Part shown: positions 33,331 to 42,803 of the stretch, one piece after another
How the letters are laid out: each line of letters opens with the position of its first letter
Numbering within the stretch: position 1 is the first letter of the stretch
NCBI RefSeq assembly: GCF_008001235.1
Contig: NZ_CP040751.1
Span: 1,409,001 to 1,473,000, forward strand
Origin: Salidesulfovibrio onnuriiensis
GTDB taxonomy: Bacteria; Desulfobacterota; Desulfovibrionia; Desulfovibrionales; Desulfovibrionaceae
Reading direction: 5' to 3'
DNA: 64,000 bases
The notes under the pieces: generated by a model
Seen by the model: only the letters and a program-made list of their open reading frames with translations
What the model was told of the DNA's origin: nothing
Databases searched by the model: none
Made by a program: the position numbers and the translations under genes

Positions 33331-33882
33331 ATGAAATTGCGCACTATCGGTTGCGTCGAACTCAACAGCGTTGCCCAGGGCATGCACGTGGCCGACGAAA
33401 TGATCAAGGCCGCCGAAGTGAAACTGGTCATGGCCCGTCCCATCTGTCCCGGCCGGTACATCGTCATCATCACCGGCGATGTGGGTGCCGTGAAGTCCTC
33501 CGTGGAAACCGGCTGCTACATCGGCGGCGACATGGTCGTGGACTGGTTCGTTATCCCCAGCGTGCACCCGGACGTGGTCCCGGCCCTCACCGGCACCACG
33601 GTTGCCCCGCGCATCGACGCTCTCGGCGTCATCGAGACCTGCACCACCGCCTCCTGTATCCTGGCGGCCGACGCCGCCGCCAAGTCCGGTTCGGTCTACC
33701 TGCTGGAGATCCGCACCGCGTCCGGCCTGGCCGGCAAGTCCTTCGTGACCATGACCGGCGACGTGGCCTCGGTGAATTCCTCCGTGGAAGCGGGCGTCAA
33801 GGGCGTGGGCGAGGCCGGTCCTGTCCACAGCCACGTGGTCATCCCGTCCCCGAGCGAAGAACTCAAGAACCAGCTGCTGTAG
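33331..33882 (+). CDS. BMC-T shell protein, PduT-like, second copy
   Basis: A 183-residue tandem BMC protein. The first pore loop reads ARPICPGRYIVIITGD with C39 matching the Fe-S-ligating PduT Cys38; the second domain begins ALGVIETCTTASCILAADAAAKS. The pore cluster could relay electrons across the shell. It starts 14 bases after the PduS-like gene, the expected electron-transfer partner, and has GGGGAGA upstream. It is distinct in sequence from the other PduT-like gene at 29433. Confidence 0.92.
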   Translation: MKLRTIGCVELNSVAQGMHVADEMIKAAEVKLVMARPICPGRYIVIITGDVGAVKSSVETGCYIGGDMVVDWFVIPSVHPDVVPALTGTTVAPRIDALGVIETCTTASCILAADAAAKSGSVYLLEIRTASGLAGKSFVTMTGDVASVNSSVEAGVKGVGEAGPVHSHVVIPSPSEELKNQLL

Positions 33883-33915
33883 GCTGGCTCTAAACGCCTT
33901 TTTGAGGAGTTGAAC

Positions 33916-34275
33916 ATGCCGTACCATTCTGACGAACCGAAACAGCGGGTCATCCAGGAATATGTTCCGGGCAAGCAGGTCACGCTCGCGCATGTGATCG
34001 CCAGCCCCCAGAAAGGCATCTACCTGAAGCTAGGCCTGGATAACGACACGGCCGGAGCCATCGGCATCATGACCATCACCCCCAGCGAGGGCGTGATCAT
34101 CGCCGCGGACGTGGCCACCAAGGCCGCCGCCGTGGACATCGGGTTTCTGGACCGCTTCGGCGGCTCCCTGCTGTTCACGGGCGACGTGGCCAGCGTGGAG
34201 GCCTCGCTTCGGGCCGTTCTCGACTACTTCGAAAACACGCTTCACTACACCTCGGTGGAGCTGACCCGTTCCTAG
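33916..34275 (+). CDS. PduU/EutS-like BMC-H shell protein
   Basis: A 119-residue circularly permuted BMC-H protein. [21 protein letters not shown] at the N-terminus forms the small beta-barrel that plugs the hexamer pore in PduU and EutS; the BMC core follows ([25 protein letters not shown]). The ATG at 33916 has GAGGAG upstream. Proteins of this type are minor facet components and may bind a cargo or EutP-type partner; a EutP-like gene follows directly. Confidence 0.93.
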   Translation: MPYHSDEPKQRVIQEYVPGKQVTLAHVIASPQKGIYLKLGLDNDTAGAIGIMTITPSEGVIIAADVATKAAAVDIGFLDRFGGSLLFTGDVASVEASLRAVLDYFENTLHYTSVELTRS

Positions 34276-34291
34276 GAACACTGGCGCGGCC

Positions 34292-34714
34292 ATGAAGAAG
34301 ATGATGTTCATCGGAGAAACCCGGGTGGGGAAGAGCAGCCTGATCAGGGCGCTCTCGGGCGAGGAGTTTTCCTCCCACCGGGCCATGGCCGTGGAATACT
34401 TCGGGCAGTACATCAACACCCCGGGGGAATTCCTGGAGAACAGCTGGTTTTACAACGCGCTCATCACTTCTTCTGCTGACTGCGACATCCTCGCCATGGT
34501 ACAAGACGCCACCCGCAGCAGCAGTCTTTTTCCTCCCCTGTTCGCGCCCATCTTCAACCGCAAGGTTGTGGGCGTGATCACCAAGGTGGACGATCCGGCA
34601 GCCAACACCGAACGGGCAGAGCGGTTCCTCAACAGTGCCGGTGCCCGTGAAGTCGTCCACACAAGTGTCAGAACCGGAACAGGACTCGATACGCTCCGGG
34701 AGATGCTACGGTAG
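34292..34714 (+). CDS. EutP/PduV-like small GTPase
   Basis: A 140-residue Ras-fold protein of the EutP/PduV family. P-loop GETRVGKSS is near residues 8-16, and the guanine motif appears as ITKVDDP (T/NKxD). PduV localises to the outside of the compartment, where it may affect movement or partition; some EutP proteins show acetate kinase activity, which would use the acetyl-phosphate from PduL. The ribosome site is weak. It is the last gene of the operon, followed by a strong terminator. Confidence 0.9.
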   Translation: MKKMMFIGETRVGKSSLIRALSGEEFSSHRAMAVEYFGQYINTPGEFLENSWFYNALITSSADCDILAMVQDATRSSSLFPPLFAPIFNRKVVGVITKVDDPAANTERAERFLNSAGAREVVHTSVRTGTGLDTLREMLR

Positions 34715-34758
34715 CCTCCAAACACCAGCTCCAGAAATGGGGAGGAAAAAGAAAATGG

Positions 34759-34788
34759 AAAGGCCCGCGTTATGCGGGCCTTTTTGTT
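34759..34788 (+). terminator. Rho-independent terminator of the cut operon
   Basis: Perfect stem AAAGGCCCGC / GCGGGCCTTT with a five-base loop followed by TTTTTGTTTTT, 44 bases after the EutP-like stop. It closes the roughly 16 kb operon. Confidence 0.92.
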
Positions 34789-34823
34789 TTTGGGCTCATC
34801 GTTCGCCGTTGCTGCTCTGTGGT

Positions 34824-35405
34824 CTAAAACGGTATGCCGTTTGTCGTTCTCATGATGGTTTTGTCCACATTGGATTTCTTTTCCCATTCGGCGAAGTCCT
34901 CCAAAATATTTTTCGCACCTGCCCCTGTTATTTCCGCTCCCGGATTGTCAAACTGGACATAGGCACACTCATTGTAAAGTTTCTTGAACTCCATGGTTTC
35001 TACCTTTGCAGGTTCGGCGGGATGGAAAGTATACCAGTACATAACCACTATGAGTCCGGCCAGGTGTGGTTCAATTTCGACATAATATACCTTTCCCGCC
35101 TCCAGTTCAGCATCCATAAAGCGTGAAAGGGTTCCAAAGCTTTGGAAACTGTGTTTTCCTGGTTCGGTTACATAGGCAATTTTTTCATTGGCAGTCAGAG
35201 TCCCCACCATACGTACTGTTCCGTTTTGAAGATCGTAAATTCGTGAAGGGTGGTATGTTGCCCAGTTGGAGGGGCGCATAAAGACAACAACAGCCTTGTC
35301 TGAGTCTACAAGATACTGGTCAATGTTGCCGCCGATTTTTTTCATATGGGATGCGCAGCCGCCTAAGAGTACAAGTGAAATGAGAAAGAGTAGCACTTTT
35401 TTCAT
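34824..35405 (-). CDS. Lipoprotein of unknown function
   Basis: A 193-residue exported lipoprotein. The signal peptide MKKVLLFLISLVLLGGC ends in a lipobox (LGGC, acylated Cys17). The mature part reads VFMRPSNWATYHPSRIYDLQNG and later YYVEIEPHLAG, which resembles the DUF2846-like class of outer-membrane-facing lipoproteins that bind or display small domains; I cannot give a function. The ATG at 35405 has a GGTGGGG site. Base composition is lower in GC than the flanking operons, suggesting a separate origin. Confidence 0.7.
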   Translation of the reverse strand: MKKVLLFLISLVLLGGCASHMKKIGGNIDQYLVDSDKAVVVFMRPSNWATYHPSRIYDLQNGTVRMVGTLTANEKIAYVTEPGKHSFQSFGTLSRFMDAELEAGKVYYVEIEPHLAGLIVVMYWYTFHPAEPAKVETMEFKKLYNECAYVQFDNPGAEITGAGAKNILEDFAEWEKKSNVDKTIMRTTNGIPF

Positions 35406-35976
35406 ATTCCCCACCCATGTTTGATTGTTCAAGTAATATTGATTTATGCAGGGCTTCCTACATTCAGGTTGGTGTCCCGTCAATGAAGGAAAAATATATG
35501 AAATATATGCTCATAGGTCGCTTTCAGGTTTCGCCCTGAAGGCGACTTACTTTTTTGCTGGCGCAGAAAAAAGTAAGCAAAAACTGCGCTTGCTCTTGTC
35601 CGACCCGCGGACGCCCTCAGCAAGAGCAGCAAAATCGCCCTTCGGGAAATTCAGATTCGCTTCGCTCAGTTGAATTTCTGATCCTCCGGACTATTTGAGC
35701 AGCTCTAGGCTTCGGCCTATTGAGCGGGGTGCGAGTGTCCTCATTTTCCTGTGGCTCCCACCAAATATGTACCACCTGTTAGTTGGCAGTTAGGACATTC
35801 GGCAATCGTTCGCCGCCTCCCTTGCTCCCTCTCCTTAAACTGGTTCTCAAAACAGGTAGCGTGTTCGTACTCCGGATATTGGCCGGAGGCCATTGTCGCC
35901 TTTCCGCACCGCCTTGATTCAATTCACATATGAATAGTATGTACTGGTAAATCTCAACCGCTCCAAAGGACCACGC
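35406..35976. repeat. Hairpin-rich intergenic element
   Basis: This 571-base gap has no credible gene. From about 35515 to 35720 it holds a run of imperfect inverted repeats. One pairs TTACTTTTTT with AAAAAAGTAAG (35548-35580). Others are a CTTGCTCTTG / CAAGAGCAG arrangement, and GAAATTCA / TGAATTTC (35647-35680). Such clusters are typical of dispersed intergenic repeats in proteobacteria; whether this one recurs in the genome cannot be seen here. From about 35720 to the ATG at 35977 I see only a possible promoter for the acetyltransferase. Confidence 0.5.
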
Positions 35977-36777
35977 ATGGACACCTTCGACTCTGCCGCC
36001 TATCTCCGGAAACTGAACCTGTCTGACCCTGTCGAGCCAACGGTCGACACCCTGCGCGCCCTCCAGCACGCCCAGTTCCACACCATCCCCTTCGAGAACT
36101 TCGATATCCACCTGGGTCGGGGCGTCGACCTCGACCCGGAGCACCAATTCGACAAGCTCGTGCACCTTCCCCGGGGCGGCTACTGCTTCGAGCTCAACGG
36201 CCTGTTCCTCCGGGCGTTGCGTGCCTTCGGTTTTGAGGCCCGCGCGCTGCTGGCCCGGGTCCACCTGACAGGCACGCCTTCCGGCCGGGGGCACCAGATC
36301 TCACTGATCGAAACGGATGGGCGGCAGTGGATCGCGGACGTTGGCTTCGGCAAGGACACCCCGCGCGGCCCCATGCCGCTGGAGCTGGGCGCGGTGCGGA
36401 AATTCAACGGGGTGGAGTACCGCCTGGGCGACGGCGGGGTCTTCGGGACCATGCTCCAGAAATTCACGGAAGGCGAATGGCGCAACCTCTACAGCTTTGA
36501 CATGGAGCACGTCTGCCCGGCCGACATCGACTACGGCAACCACTATGTCTCCACCAGCCCGCGCACCTTCTTCACCCAGGCCCGCGTGGCCATGCGCCCG
36601 CTCGAGGACGGCATGATCACCCTGTACAACCATCGGCTGACCGTGACCCGCCACAACCGGGAAGAGAAACACGAGCTTCCCGAAGGGCAGGGGTATCTGG
36701 ACGCCCTGAAGACGCACTTCGGCATTGAACTCGACGCACCGTATGCGGCGTTGAAGCCGGTTGCGCGGGAAGGATGA
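35977..36777 (+). CDS. nat: Arylamine N-acetyltransferase
   Basis: A 266-residue cytoplasmic NAT that transfers acetyl from acetyl-CoA to arylamines or hydrazines. The catalytic triad is visible: C70 in RGGYCFELN, H106 in GRGHQ, and D121 in DVGFG. The N-terminal FHTIPFENFD is also diagnostic. The ATG at 35977 has AAAGGA upstream. It stands alone between the repeat element and the dihydroxyacetone kinase genes. Confidence 0.95.
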   Translation: MDTFDSAAYLRKLNLSDPVEPTVDTLRALQHAQFHTIPFENFDIHLGRGVDLDPEHQFDKLVHLPRGGYCFELNGLFLRALRAFGFEARALLARVHLTGTPSGRGHQISLIETDGRQWIADVGFGKDTPRGPMPLELGAVRKFNGVEYRLGDGGVFGTMLQKFTEGEWRNLYSFDMEHVCPADIDYGNHYVSTSPRTFFTQARVAMRPLEDGMITLYNHRLTVTRHNREEKHELPEGQGYLDALKTHFGIELDAPYAALKPVAREG

Positions 36778-37031
36778 ACCGACCCTCCAGCCCCGGGAGC
36801 TTGCCGTGCTGAATTGTTTTCGGTTTCCCTTTTCGCCGCCCAGAAACGGCTGCCCTAAATCCTATGGCACCGGAAGGTCGGAGCTTTTTATTTTCGCAAA
36901 CGAACATTTTCGCCGGGCGCAAAGAACTTTGTGGTGCAAAAACATAATTTAGTGTTCATTTGTCGACATTCTCCGTGATTTATCCTAATTTCGGACAGCG
37001 AATCGAAAACCTGAACCCAAGGGATGCTCGA

Positions 37032-38090
37032 ATGAAGAAACTGATCAATGAAGTGGAAAACGTGGTCAAGGAACAGCTCGAAGGCATGGCGCTCGCCCAT
37101 CCTGAACTGACTGTCAAAATCGATCCCCATTACATTACCCGCTCGGATTCTCCGGTGAAGGGCAAGGTCGCCATCGTTTCCGGCGGCGGCTCGGGCCACG
37201 AGCCCATGCACGGCGGTTTCGTGGGCAAGGGCATGCTCGACGGCGCCTGCCCGGGCGAGGTCTTCACCTCCCCGACCCCGGACCAGATGTACGAGTGCGC
37301 CAAGGCCGTGGACAGCGGCGCGGGCGTCCTGTTCATCGTCAAGAACTACACCGGCGACGTCATGAACTTCGAGGCGGCAGCCGAACTGGCCGCCAGCGAA
37401 GGCATCAAGGTTCAGAACATCCTCATCGACGACGACGTGGCCGTAAAGGACAGCCTCTACACCGCGGGCCGCCGTGGCGTGGGCACCACCGTGCTGGCCG
37501 AAAAGATCGTGGGCGCTGCCGCCGAGGCCGGCTACAGCCTGGAGCAGTGCTCCGACCTGTGCCGCAAGGTGAACCAGTACGGCCGCTCCTTTGGCGTGGC
37601 CCTGACCTCCTGCACCGTTCCCGCCGCTGGCAAGCCGACTTTCGAACTGGGCGAGGGCGAAGTGGAAATGGGCATCGGCATCCATGGCGAGCCCGGAACC
37701 CACCGCATGCCCATCAAGTCCGCCGACGAGATGACCCAGTACGCCGCAGAACAGATCATCGATGACCCGGCCTACACCCGCACCGTGCGCGAGTGGGACG
37801 GCGAGCAGTGGGCGGACAAGCAGCTCACGGACGAACCGTTCAAGAGCGGCGACAAGGTCATCGCCTTTGTCAACAGCATGGGCGGCACCCCGGTTTCCGA
37901 ACTCTACGCCGTGTACAGGAAGCTGGACGAAGTCTGCAAGGCCAAGGGCCTGACCATTGTCCGCAACCTCGTCGGCCCCTACATCACCTCCCTGGAAATG
38001 CAGGGCTTCTCCATCACCCTGCTCAAGGTGGATGACGAGATGCTCAAGTTCTGGGACGCCCCGGCCTCCACTCCCGGCTTTGTCCGCTAG
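37032..38090 (+). CDS. dhaK: PEP-dependent dihydroxyacetone kinase, DhaK subunit
   Basis: A 352-residue substrate-binding subunit that attaches dihydroxyacetone covalently to a histidine and holds it for phosphorylation by DhaL. The covalent histidine is H218 in GIGIHGEPG, and D109 (NYTGDVMNF) matches the second active-site residue. The [10 protein letters not shown] loop is intact. The ATG at 37032 follows AAGGGA; the longer frame from 36960 is not preferred. It heads a dha unit, but a terminator-like hairpin separates it from dhaL. Confidence 0.96.
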   Translation: MKKLINEVENVVKEQLEGMALAHPELTVKIDPHYITRSDSPVKGKVAIVSGGGSGHEPMHGGFVGKGMLDGACPGEVFTSPTPDQMYECAKAVDSGAGVLFIVKNYTGDVMNFEAAAELAASEGIKVQNILIDDDVAVKDSLYTAGRRGVGTTVLAEKIVGAAAEAGYSLEQCSDLCRKVNQYGRSFGVALTSCTVPAAGKPTFELGEGEVEMGIGIHGEPGTHRMPIKSADEMTQYAAEQIIDDPAYTRTVREWDGEQWADKQLTDEPFKSGDKVIAFVNSMGGTPVSELYAVYRKLDEVCKAKGLTIVRNLVGPYITSLEMQGFSITLLKVDDEMLKFWDAPASTPGFVR

Positions 38091-38117
38091 GGCGCCGGGA
38101 CCAAAAAACGACCAACC

Positions 38118-38152
38118 CACGGGCGCGGGCAACCGCGCCGCGCCCGTGTTTT
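38118..38152 (+). terminator. Terminator-like hairpin between dhaK and dhaL
   Basis: Stem CACGGGCGCGG / CCGCGCCCGTG with a nine-base loop followed by TTTT. It could reduce read-through, setting dhaK above dhaL in amount, or stabilise the dhaK message. Confidence 0.6.
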
Positions 38153-38250
38153 CCCATCTCTGAACGGTTGACGCGGGGCAGGCCCTGTGTTCATCATCTT
38201 CAACAAGAAGACAACGCCCGCAACGGGTCAACCTCCCAAGGAGCAATACA

Positions 38251-38883
<633 letters not shown>

Positions 38884-38957
38884 CTGAACGACCTTACAGC
38901 GCTCCGGGGGCCTCCCTCGGAGCGCTTTCCTTTGAACCGTTTCTGGAGCTACCGTAA

Positions 38958-41444
38958 ATGATAGGACTCGTAATCGTTTCCCACAGCCAGACCCTGGCCC
39001 AGGGCGTGCTGGAGCTTGCCGGGCAGATGACCCAGGGCAAGGTGGTCATGGAGGCCGCGGGCGGCATCGACGACCCGGACAACCCCATCGGCACCGACCC
39101 CATGAAGGTCATGGCCTCCATCGAATCCGTGGCCGCAGCCGCCGAGGACGGCGTGCTGGTGATCATGGACCTGGGCAGCGCGCTCATGAGCGCCGAGACC
39201 GCCCTGGATTTCCTGCCCGACGAGGTCAGGGAAAAGGTCATGCTCTGCTCCGCGCCCGTGGTGGAGGGCACCATGGCCGCCGCCGTGCAGGCCTCGGTGG
39301 GGGCGTCCCTGGCCGAAGCCGCCGCAGAGGCCGGTTCCGCCCTGAACGTCAAGATCCAGCAGCTGGCCCCCATAACCGGGGAAACCGTGGCCGCGGCCGC
39401 TCCGGTTCAGGAAGCCGAGGCCGAGGGGGAGGCGCTGAGCGCCGATTTTCTGATCGTCAACAAGCTGGGCCTGCACGCGCGCCCGGCCGCCAACCTGGTG
39501 GCCACTGCGGGCAGGTTCAAGAGCAGCGTGCGCATCAGCCGCAACGGTGACACCGCCTCGGCCAAGAGCATCAACCAGGTGGCCCTGCTGGCCGTGCAGA
39601 ACGGCGAGACCATCACGGTCACGGTTGCGGGCCCGGACGCCGCCGATGCGCTGGAGGCCATCACCGCCCTGCATGCCGACAACTTCGGCGAGCGGGACGA
39701 GGACGTCATGGTCGCCGAAACAGCCAAACCCGCCCAGCCCGTCGCGGACGGCGTCATTGCGGGCGCGCCCGGCTCGGGCGGCTATGCCGTGGGCCCGGCC
39801 CATGTGCACCGGGCCAGCCTGCCGGAAGTGGAGCGCAGGAATATCGACGATTCCGCGCAGGAGACCGCCAGGCTGGACCGGGCGATTAACGATGCCTTAT
39901 CGGACATCAAGGCCCTGCAGCGCGAGACCGAGAAGAGCTCGGGCAAGGCCAGCGCCGCCATTTTCGACGCCCACGCCCTGATTCTTCAGGACCAGGACAT
40001 GCGCGACAAGGCCGCCGGGCTCATTGCCGGGGACAAGGTCAACGCGGAGTTTGCCTGGCTTTCGGTCATGGAAGCGATGGCCGACAACTACCGGGGCCTG
40101 AACGACGCCTACATGCAGGCCCGTGCCGCCGACGTCGTGGACTGCGGCGGGCGCGTGTTGCGCCTGCTCACAGGCGACGACACCCCGGCCCTGGCGCTGG
40201 ACCGCGAGTCCATCATCGTGGCCCACGACCTGACGCCCTCGGATGTGGCCGGGCTGGACGCGGACAAGGTGCTGGGCATCGTCACCGAGATCGGAGGCGT
40301 CACCTCCCACGCGGCCATTCTGTCCCGCTCCATGGGCATCCCGGCCGTGATCGGCGCGGGCGAGGCAGTTCAGCTCATCAGGGACGGCGGTTCCATTGCC
40401 CTGGACGGGTTCGAGGGCATGGTCTGGCCCGAGCCGGATCAGGCCGTCATGGACGAGGTCGCGTCCAAGCGCGCGGCCTGGCTGGCCAAGCGCGAGGAGG
40501 AAAAGGCCCGGGGGGCCGCTCCCGCCACCACCACGGACGGGCACACCGTCCAGGTCTGGGGCAACATCGGCCTGCCTGCGGACGCGGCGCGCGTGCGCGA
40601 GTTCGGCGGCGAGGGCGTCGGCCTGTTCCGCACCGAGTTCCTGTTCCAGGACCGCGCCGAGGCGCCGGGCGAGGAAGAGCAGTTCGAGGCCTATGTGCAG
40701 GCCGCGAGGGCCCTTGGCGGGCAGCCGGTCATCATCCGTACCCTGGACATCGGCGGGGACAAGCCCGTGAAGTATCTTTCCACCACCAAGGAGGACAACC
40801 CGTTCCTGGGCGAGCGGGGCATCCGTTTCTGCATGGCCCGCCCCGAGCTGTTCCGCATTCAGCTCCGCGCCCTGCTGCGGGCCGCCAGCCAGGAGAACAT
40901 CTGGATCATGTACCCCATGATCTCGGACGTCTTGGAGCTGGACACCGCGCTGGGCTTCCAGGAGAAGATCCGCGAGGAACTGGCCGCAGAGGGCGTGCCC
41001 GTGGCCGACGAGGTCAAGACCGGCATCATGATCGAGGTGCCGTCCGCCGTGGCCGTGGCCGACAAGCTGGCCCGGCGCTGCGACTTCTTCAGCATCGGCA
41101 CCAACGACCTGACCCAGTACGTTATGGCCGCGGACCGGGGCAACGCCTCGGTGGCCGCCCTGTGCGACAACCTCAACCCGGCCGTGCTGCGCATGATCAG
41201 GATGACCTGCGAAGCGGGCAGGGCCGCGGGCATCGAGGTGGGCATGTGCGGCGAACTGGCGGGCAACGCCAAGGCCGCGCCCCTGCTGCTGGGCCTCGGG
41301 CTGGACGAGCTGAGCATGAACGCCCCGGCCATTCCCGGCGTCAAGGAGGCCGTCCGTGCCGTGGGCATGGATGCGTGCCGCGCCCTGGCCGAAAAGGCCC
41401 TGGCCTGCGAGTCCTCCGCAGGGGTGCGCGACCTGCTCGTCTGA
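38958..41444 (+). CDS. dhaM: DhaM-HPr-Enzyme I fusion phosphotransferase
   Basis: An 828-residue chain that contains the whole phosphate relay from PEP to DhaL. The order is an EIIA-mannose-like DhaM domain (about 1-135, H9 in VSHSQ), a linker, an HPr domain (about 162-250, H173 in LGLHARPAA), and Enzyme I (about 265-828, H451 in TSHAAILSRS). The C-terminal PEP-binding barrel includes IMIEVPSAV and GTNDLTQY. In E. coli these are separate or partly fused; here one protein can take PEP phosphate through H451, H173 and H9. The dha unit is independent of the sugar PTS by sequence. A strong terminator follows. Confidence 0.95.
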   Translation: MIGLVIVSHSQTLAQGVLELAGQMTQGKVVMEAAGGIDDPDNPIGTDPMKVMASIESVAAAAEDGVLVIMDLGSALMSAETALDFLPDEVREKVMLCSAPVVEGTMAAAVQASVGASLAEAAAEAGSALNVKIQQLAPITGETVAAAAPVQEAEAEGEALSADFLIVNKLGLHARPAANLVATAGRFKSSVRISRNGDTASAKSINQVALLAVQNGETITVTVAGPDAADALEAITALHADNFGERDEDVMVAETAKPAQPVADGVIAGAPGSGGYAVGPAHVHRASLPEVERRNIDDSAQETARLDRAINDALSDIKALQRETEKSSGKASAAIFDAHALILQDQDMRDKAAGLIAGDKVNAEFAWLSVMEAMADNYRGLNDAYMQARAADVVDCGGRVLRLLTGDDTPALALDRESIIVAHDLTPSDVAGLDADKVLGIVTEIGGVTSHAAILSRSMGIPAVIGAGEAVQLIRDGGSIALDGFEGMVWPEPDQAVMDEVASKRAAWLAKREEEKARGAAPATTTDGHTVQVWGNIGLPADAARVREFGGEGVGLFRTEFLFQDRAEAPGEEEQFEAYVQAARALGGQPVIIRTLDIGGDKPVKYLSTTKEDNPFLGERGIRFCMARPELFRIQLRALLRAASQENIWIMYPMISDVLELDTALGFQEKIREELAAEGVPVADEVKTGIMIEVPSAVAVADKLARRCDFFSIGTNDLTQYVMAADRGNASVAALCDNLNPAVLRMIRMTCEAGRAAGIEVGMCGELAGNAKAAPLLLGLGLDELSMNAPAIPGVKEAVRAVGMDACRALAEKALACESSAGVRDLLV

Positions 41445-41469
41445 GCACCGTGTTGCCTTGTATGAATGC

Positions 41470-41500
41470 AAAGGGCCACTCCGATGGGGTGGCCCTTTTT
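41470..41500 (+). terminator. Rho-independent terminator after dhaM
   Basis: Stem AAGGGCCAC / GTGGCCCTT with a nine-base loop and TTTTTT, 27 bases past the dhaM fusion stop. Confidence 0.88.
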
Positions 41501-41589
41501 TGATGGCTTGGAGAAGGCGCTCGCCTCAGCGGCTGGGCCGCATCGGATGAGCCGTTGGAGACTTGTCGGCCTTGGGGCCGGGAACCGTT

Positions 41590-42789
41590 CTATTGTGCTT
41601 CAAGATATTCCCGGCAGAGCTCGCGCCACGCCTCCAGGCGCCCGTCCAGTCCCGATTCCTCCAGCAGCTCCATATCCATGGACGCCGAAACATAGCCCGA
41701 TGTCCAGACAGCCAGCTCATGCTGGATGGCATTGGCGACGTGGACCACGAGAGCCGTGGTCAGGCCCTTTCCGCATTTCCGGGGGGTGTGATGGCAGTGC
41801 ACGCCCCGGACGATGCTGTCCTTGAATCCCCAGGTCCCGAGAAGATAGGAGCCGATTTCCGCGTGGCTTACCTTCAGTTCATGCTGTTCCAGGTCGTAGA
41901 TGGGGCCGCCCTCGGTCCTGACGGTCTCCAGCACCGAACCATAGACGTCGTAAAGCTGCGTCAGCAGGACGAGTTTGCCGACATCATGGAGTATGCCGCC
42001 GACAAAGCAGCTTTCGATGAATTCCTTGTCCATGCCTTCTTCCGTGGCGATCACCTTGGCGAAGTATCCGGTCTGGAGGCTGTGCTGCCACAACTTGTCG
42101 ACCGAGTAGTCCCGCACGTTGGGCAGTTCGAAACTGCCGAGGAGCTTGACGCCCAGGATCAATCCCTTGAGGGAATCCAGGCCGAGCAGCACAACGGCGT
42201 GCGCGGGGGAAATGACACGCTCGTAGAAACCGAAGAACGCCGAGTTGACGACCTTCAGCAGGGTGGCGGAGAGTCCCACATCTTTTTCCACGAGCTTGCC
42301 GACCCATTTCAGGTCCGGTTCCGGTTTCTGCAGTTCCTTGGTGACGCTGAGGTATATTTCGGGAATGACCGGCAACGATTTCAGGCGAACGATGATCTCC
42401 CGGATGGCGTCGTTGCTCATGATGTCGTCCAGGTCGACAAGGCGCTGGAGCGTATCGATCAGCATGGCGCTGGAGCACGGCTTACTGAGGAACTGATGCG
42501 CGAATTTGGCGGACTTGAACAGGCACTGCATGTCCGAATAGCCTGAAAGGATCACCCTGATGGTCCGGGGCTGGATGTCTCGAACCTTCTCGAAGAACTC
42601 CGCGCCATCCATGCCGGGCATCCGGATATCCGCAACCACGACGTCGAACCGTTCCTCGGACAACAACTTCAGGCCAGCTTCCGCGTTGCGTTCGTAGCTG
42701 CCTTTCCATTCCCGGCGCTTCAGGTGAATCATGGCCCTGAAGCTGTCCAGAATGTTCTGATCGTCATCTATAAACAGTATTCTCTTCAT
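41590..42789 (-). CDS. Response regulator with HDOD output domain
   Basis: A 399-residue protein: receiver domain (1-120; acidic start ILFIDDDQN, phosphoacceptor Asp in VVVADIRMPGMDG, Lys in FLSKP) followed by an HDOD domain (about 130-340; LPVIPEIYLSVTKEL, ISPAHAVVLLG, ESCFVGGILHDVGKLVL). HDOD outputs are linked to control of motility, c-di-GMP or stress signalling, and usually do not bind DNA. It lies 14 bases after the histidine kinase gene and is its probable partner. Confidence 0.9.
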   Translation of the reverse strand: MKRILFIDDDQNILDSFRAMIHLKRREWKGSYERNAEAGLKLLSEERFDVVVADIRMPGMDGAEFFEKVRDIQPRTIRVILSGYSDMQCLFKSAKFAHQFLSKPCSSAMLIDTLQRLVDLDDIMSNDAIREIIVRLKSLPVIPEIYLSVTKELQKPEPDLKWVGKLVEKDVGLSATLLKVVNSAFFGFYERVISPAHAVVLLGLDSLKGLILGVKLLGSFELPNVRDYSVDKLWQHSLQTGYFAKVIATEEGMDKEFIESCFVGGILHDVGKLVLLTQLYDVYGSVLETVRTEGGPIYDLEQHELKVSHAEIGSYLLGTWGFKDSIVRGVHCHHTPRKCGKGLTTALVVHVANAIQHELAVWTSGYVSASMDMELLEESGLDGRLEAWRELCREYLEAQ

Positions 42790-42803
42790 GGGAGTCGCCT
42801 GGG

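Noticed and set aside
25114-33473. Several long minus-strand frames opposite the shell and dehydrogenase genes.
   Set aside because: Each mirrors a well-supported plus-strand gene, has no ribosome site and no recognisable domain.
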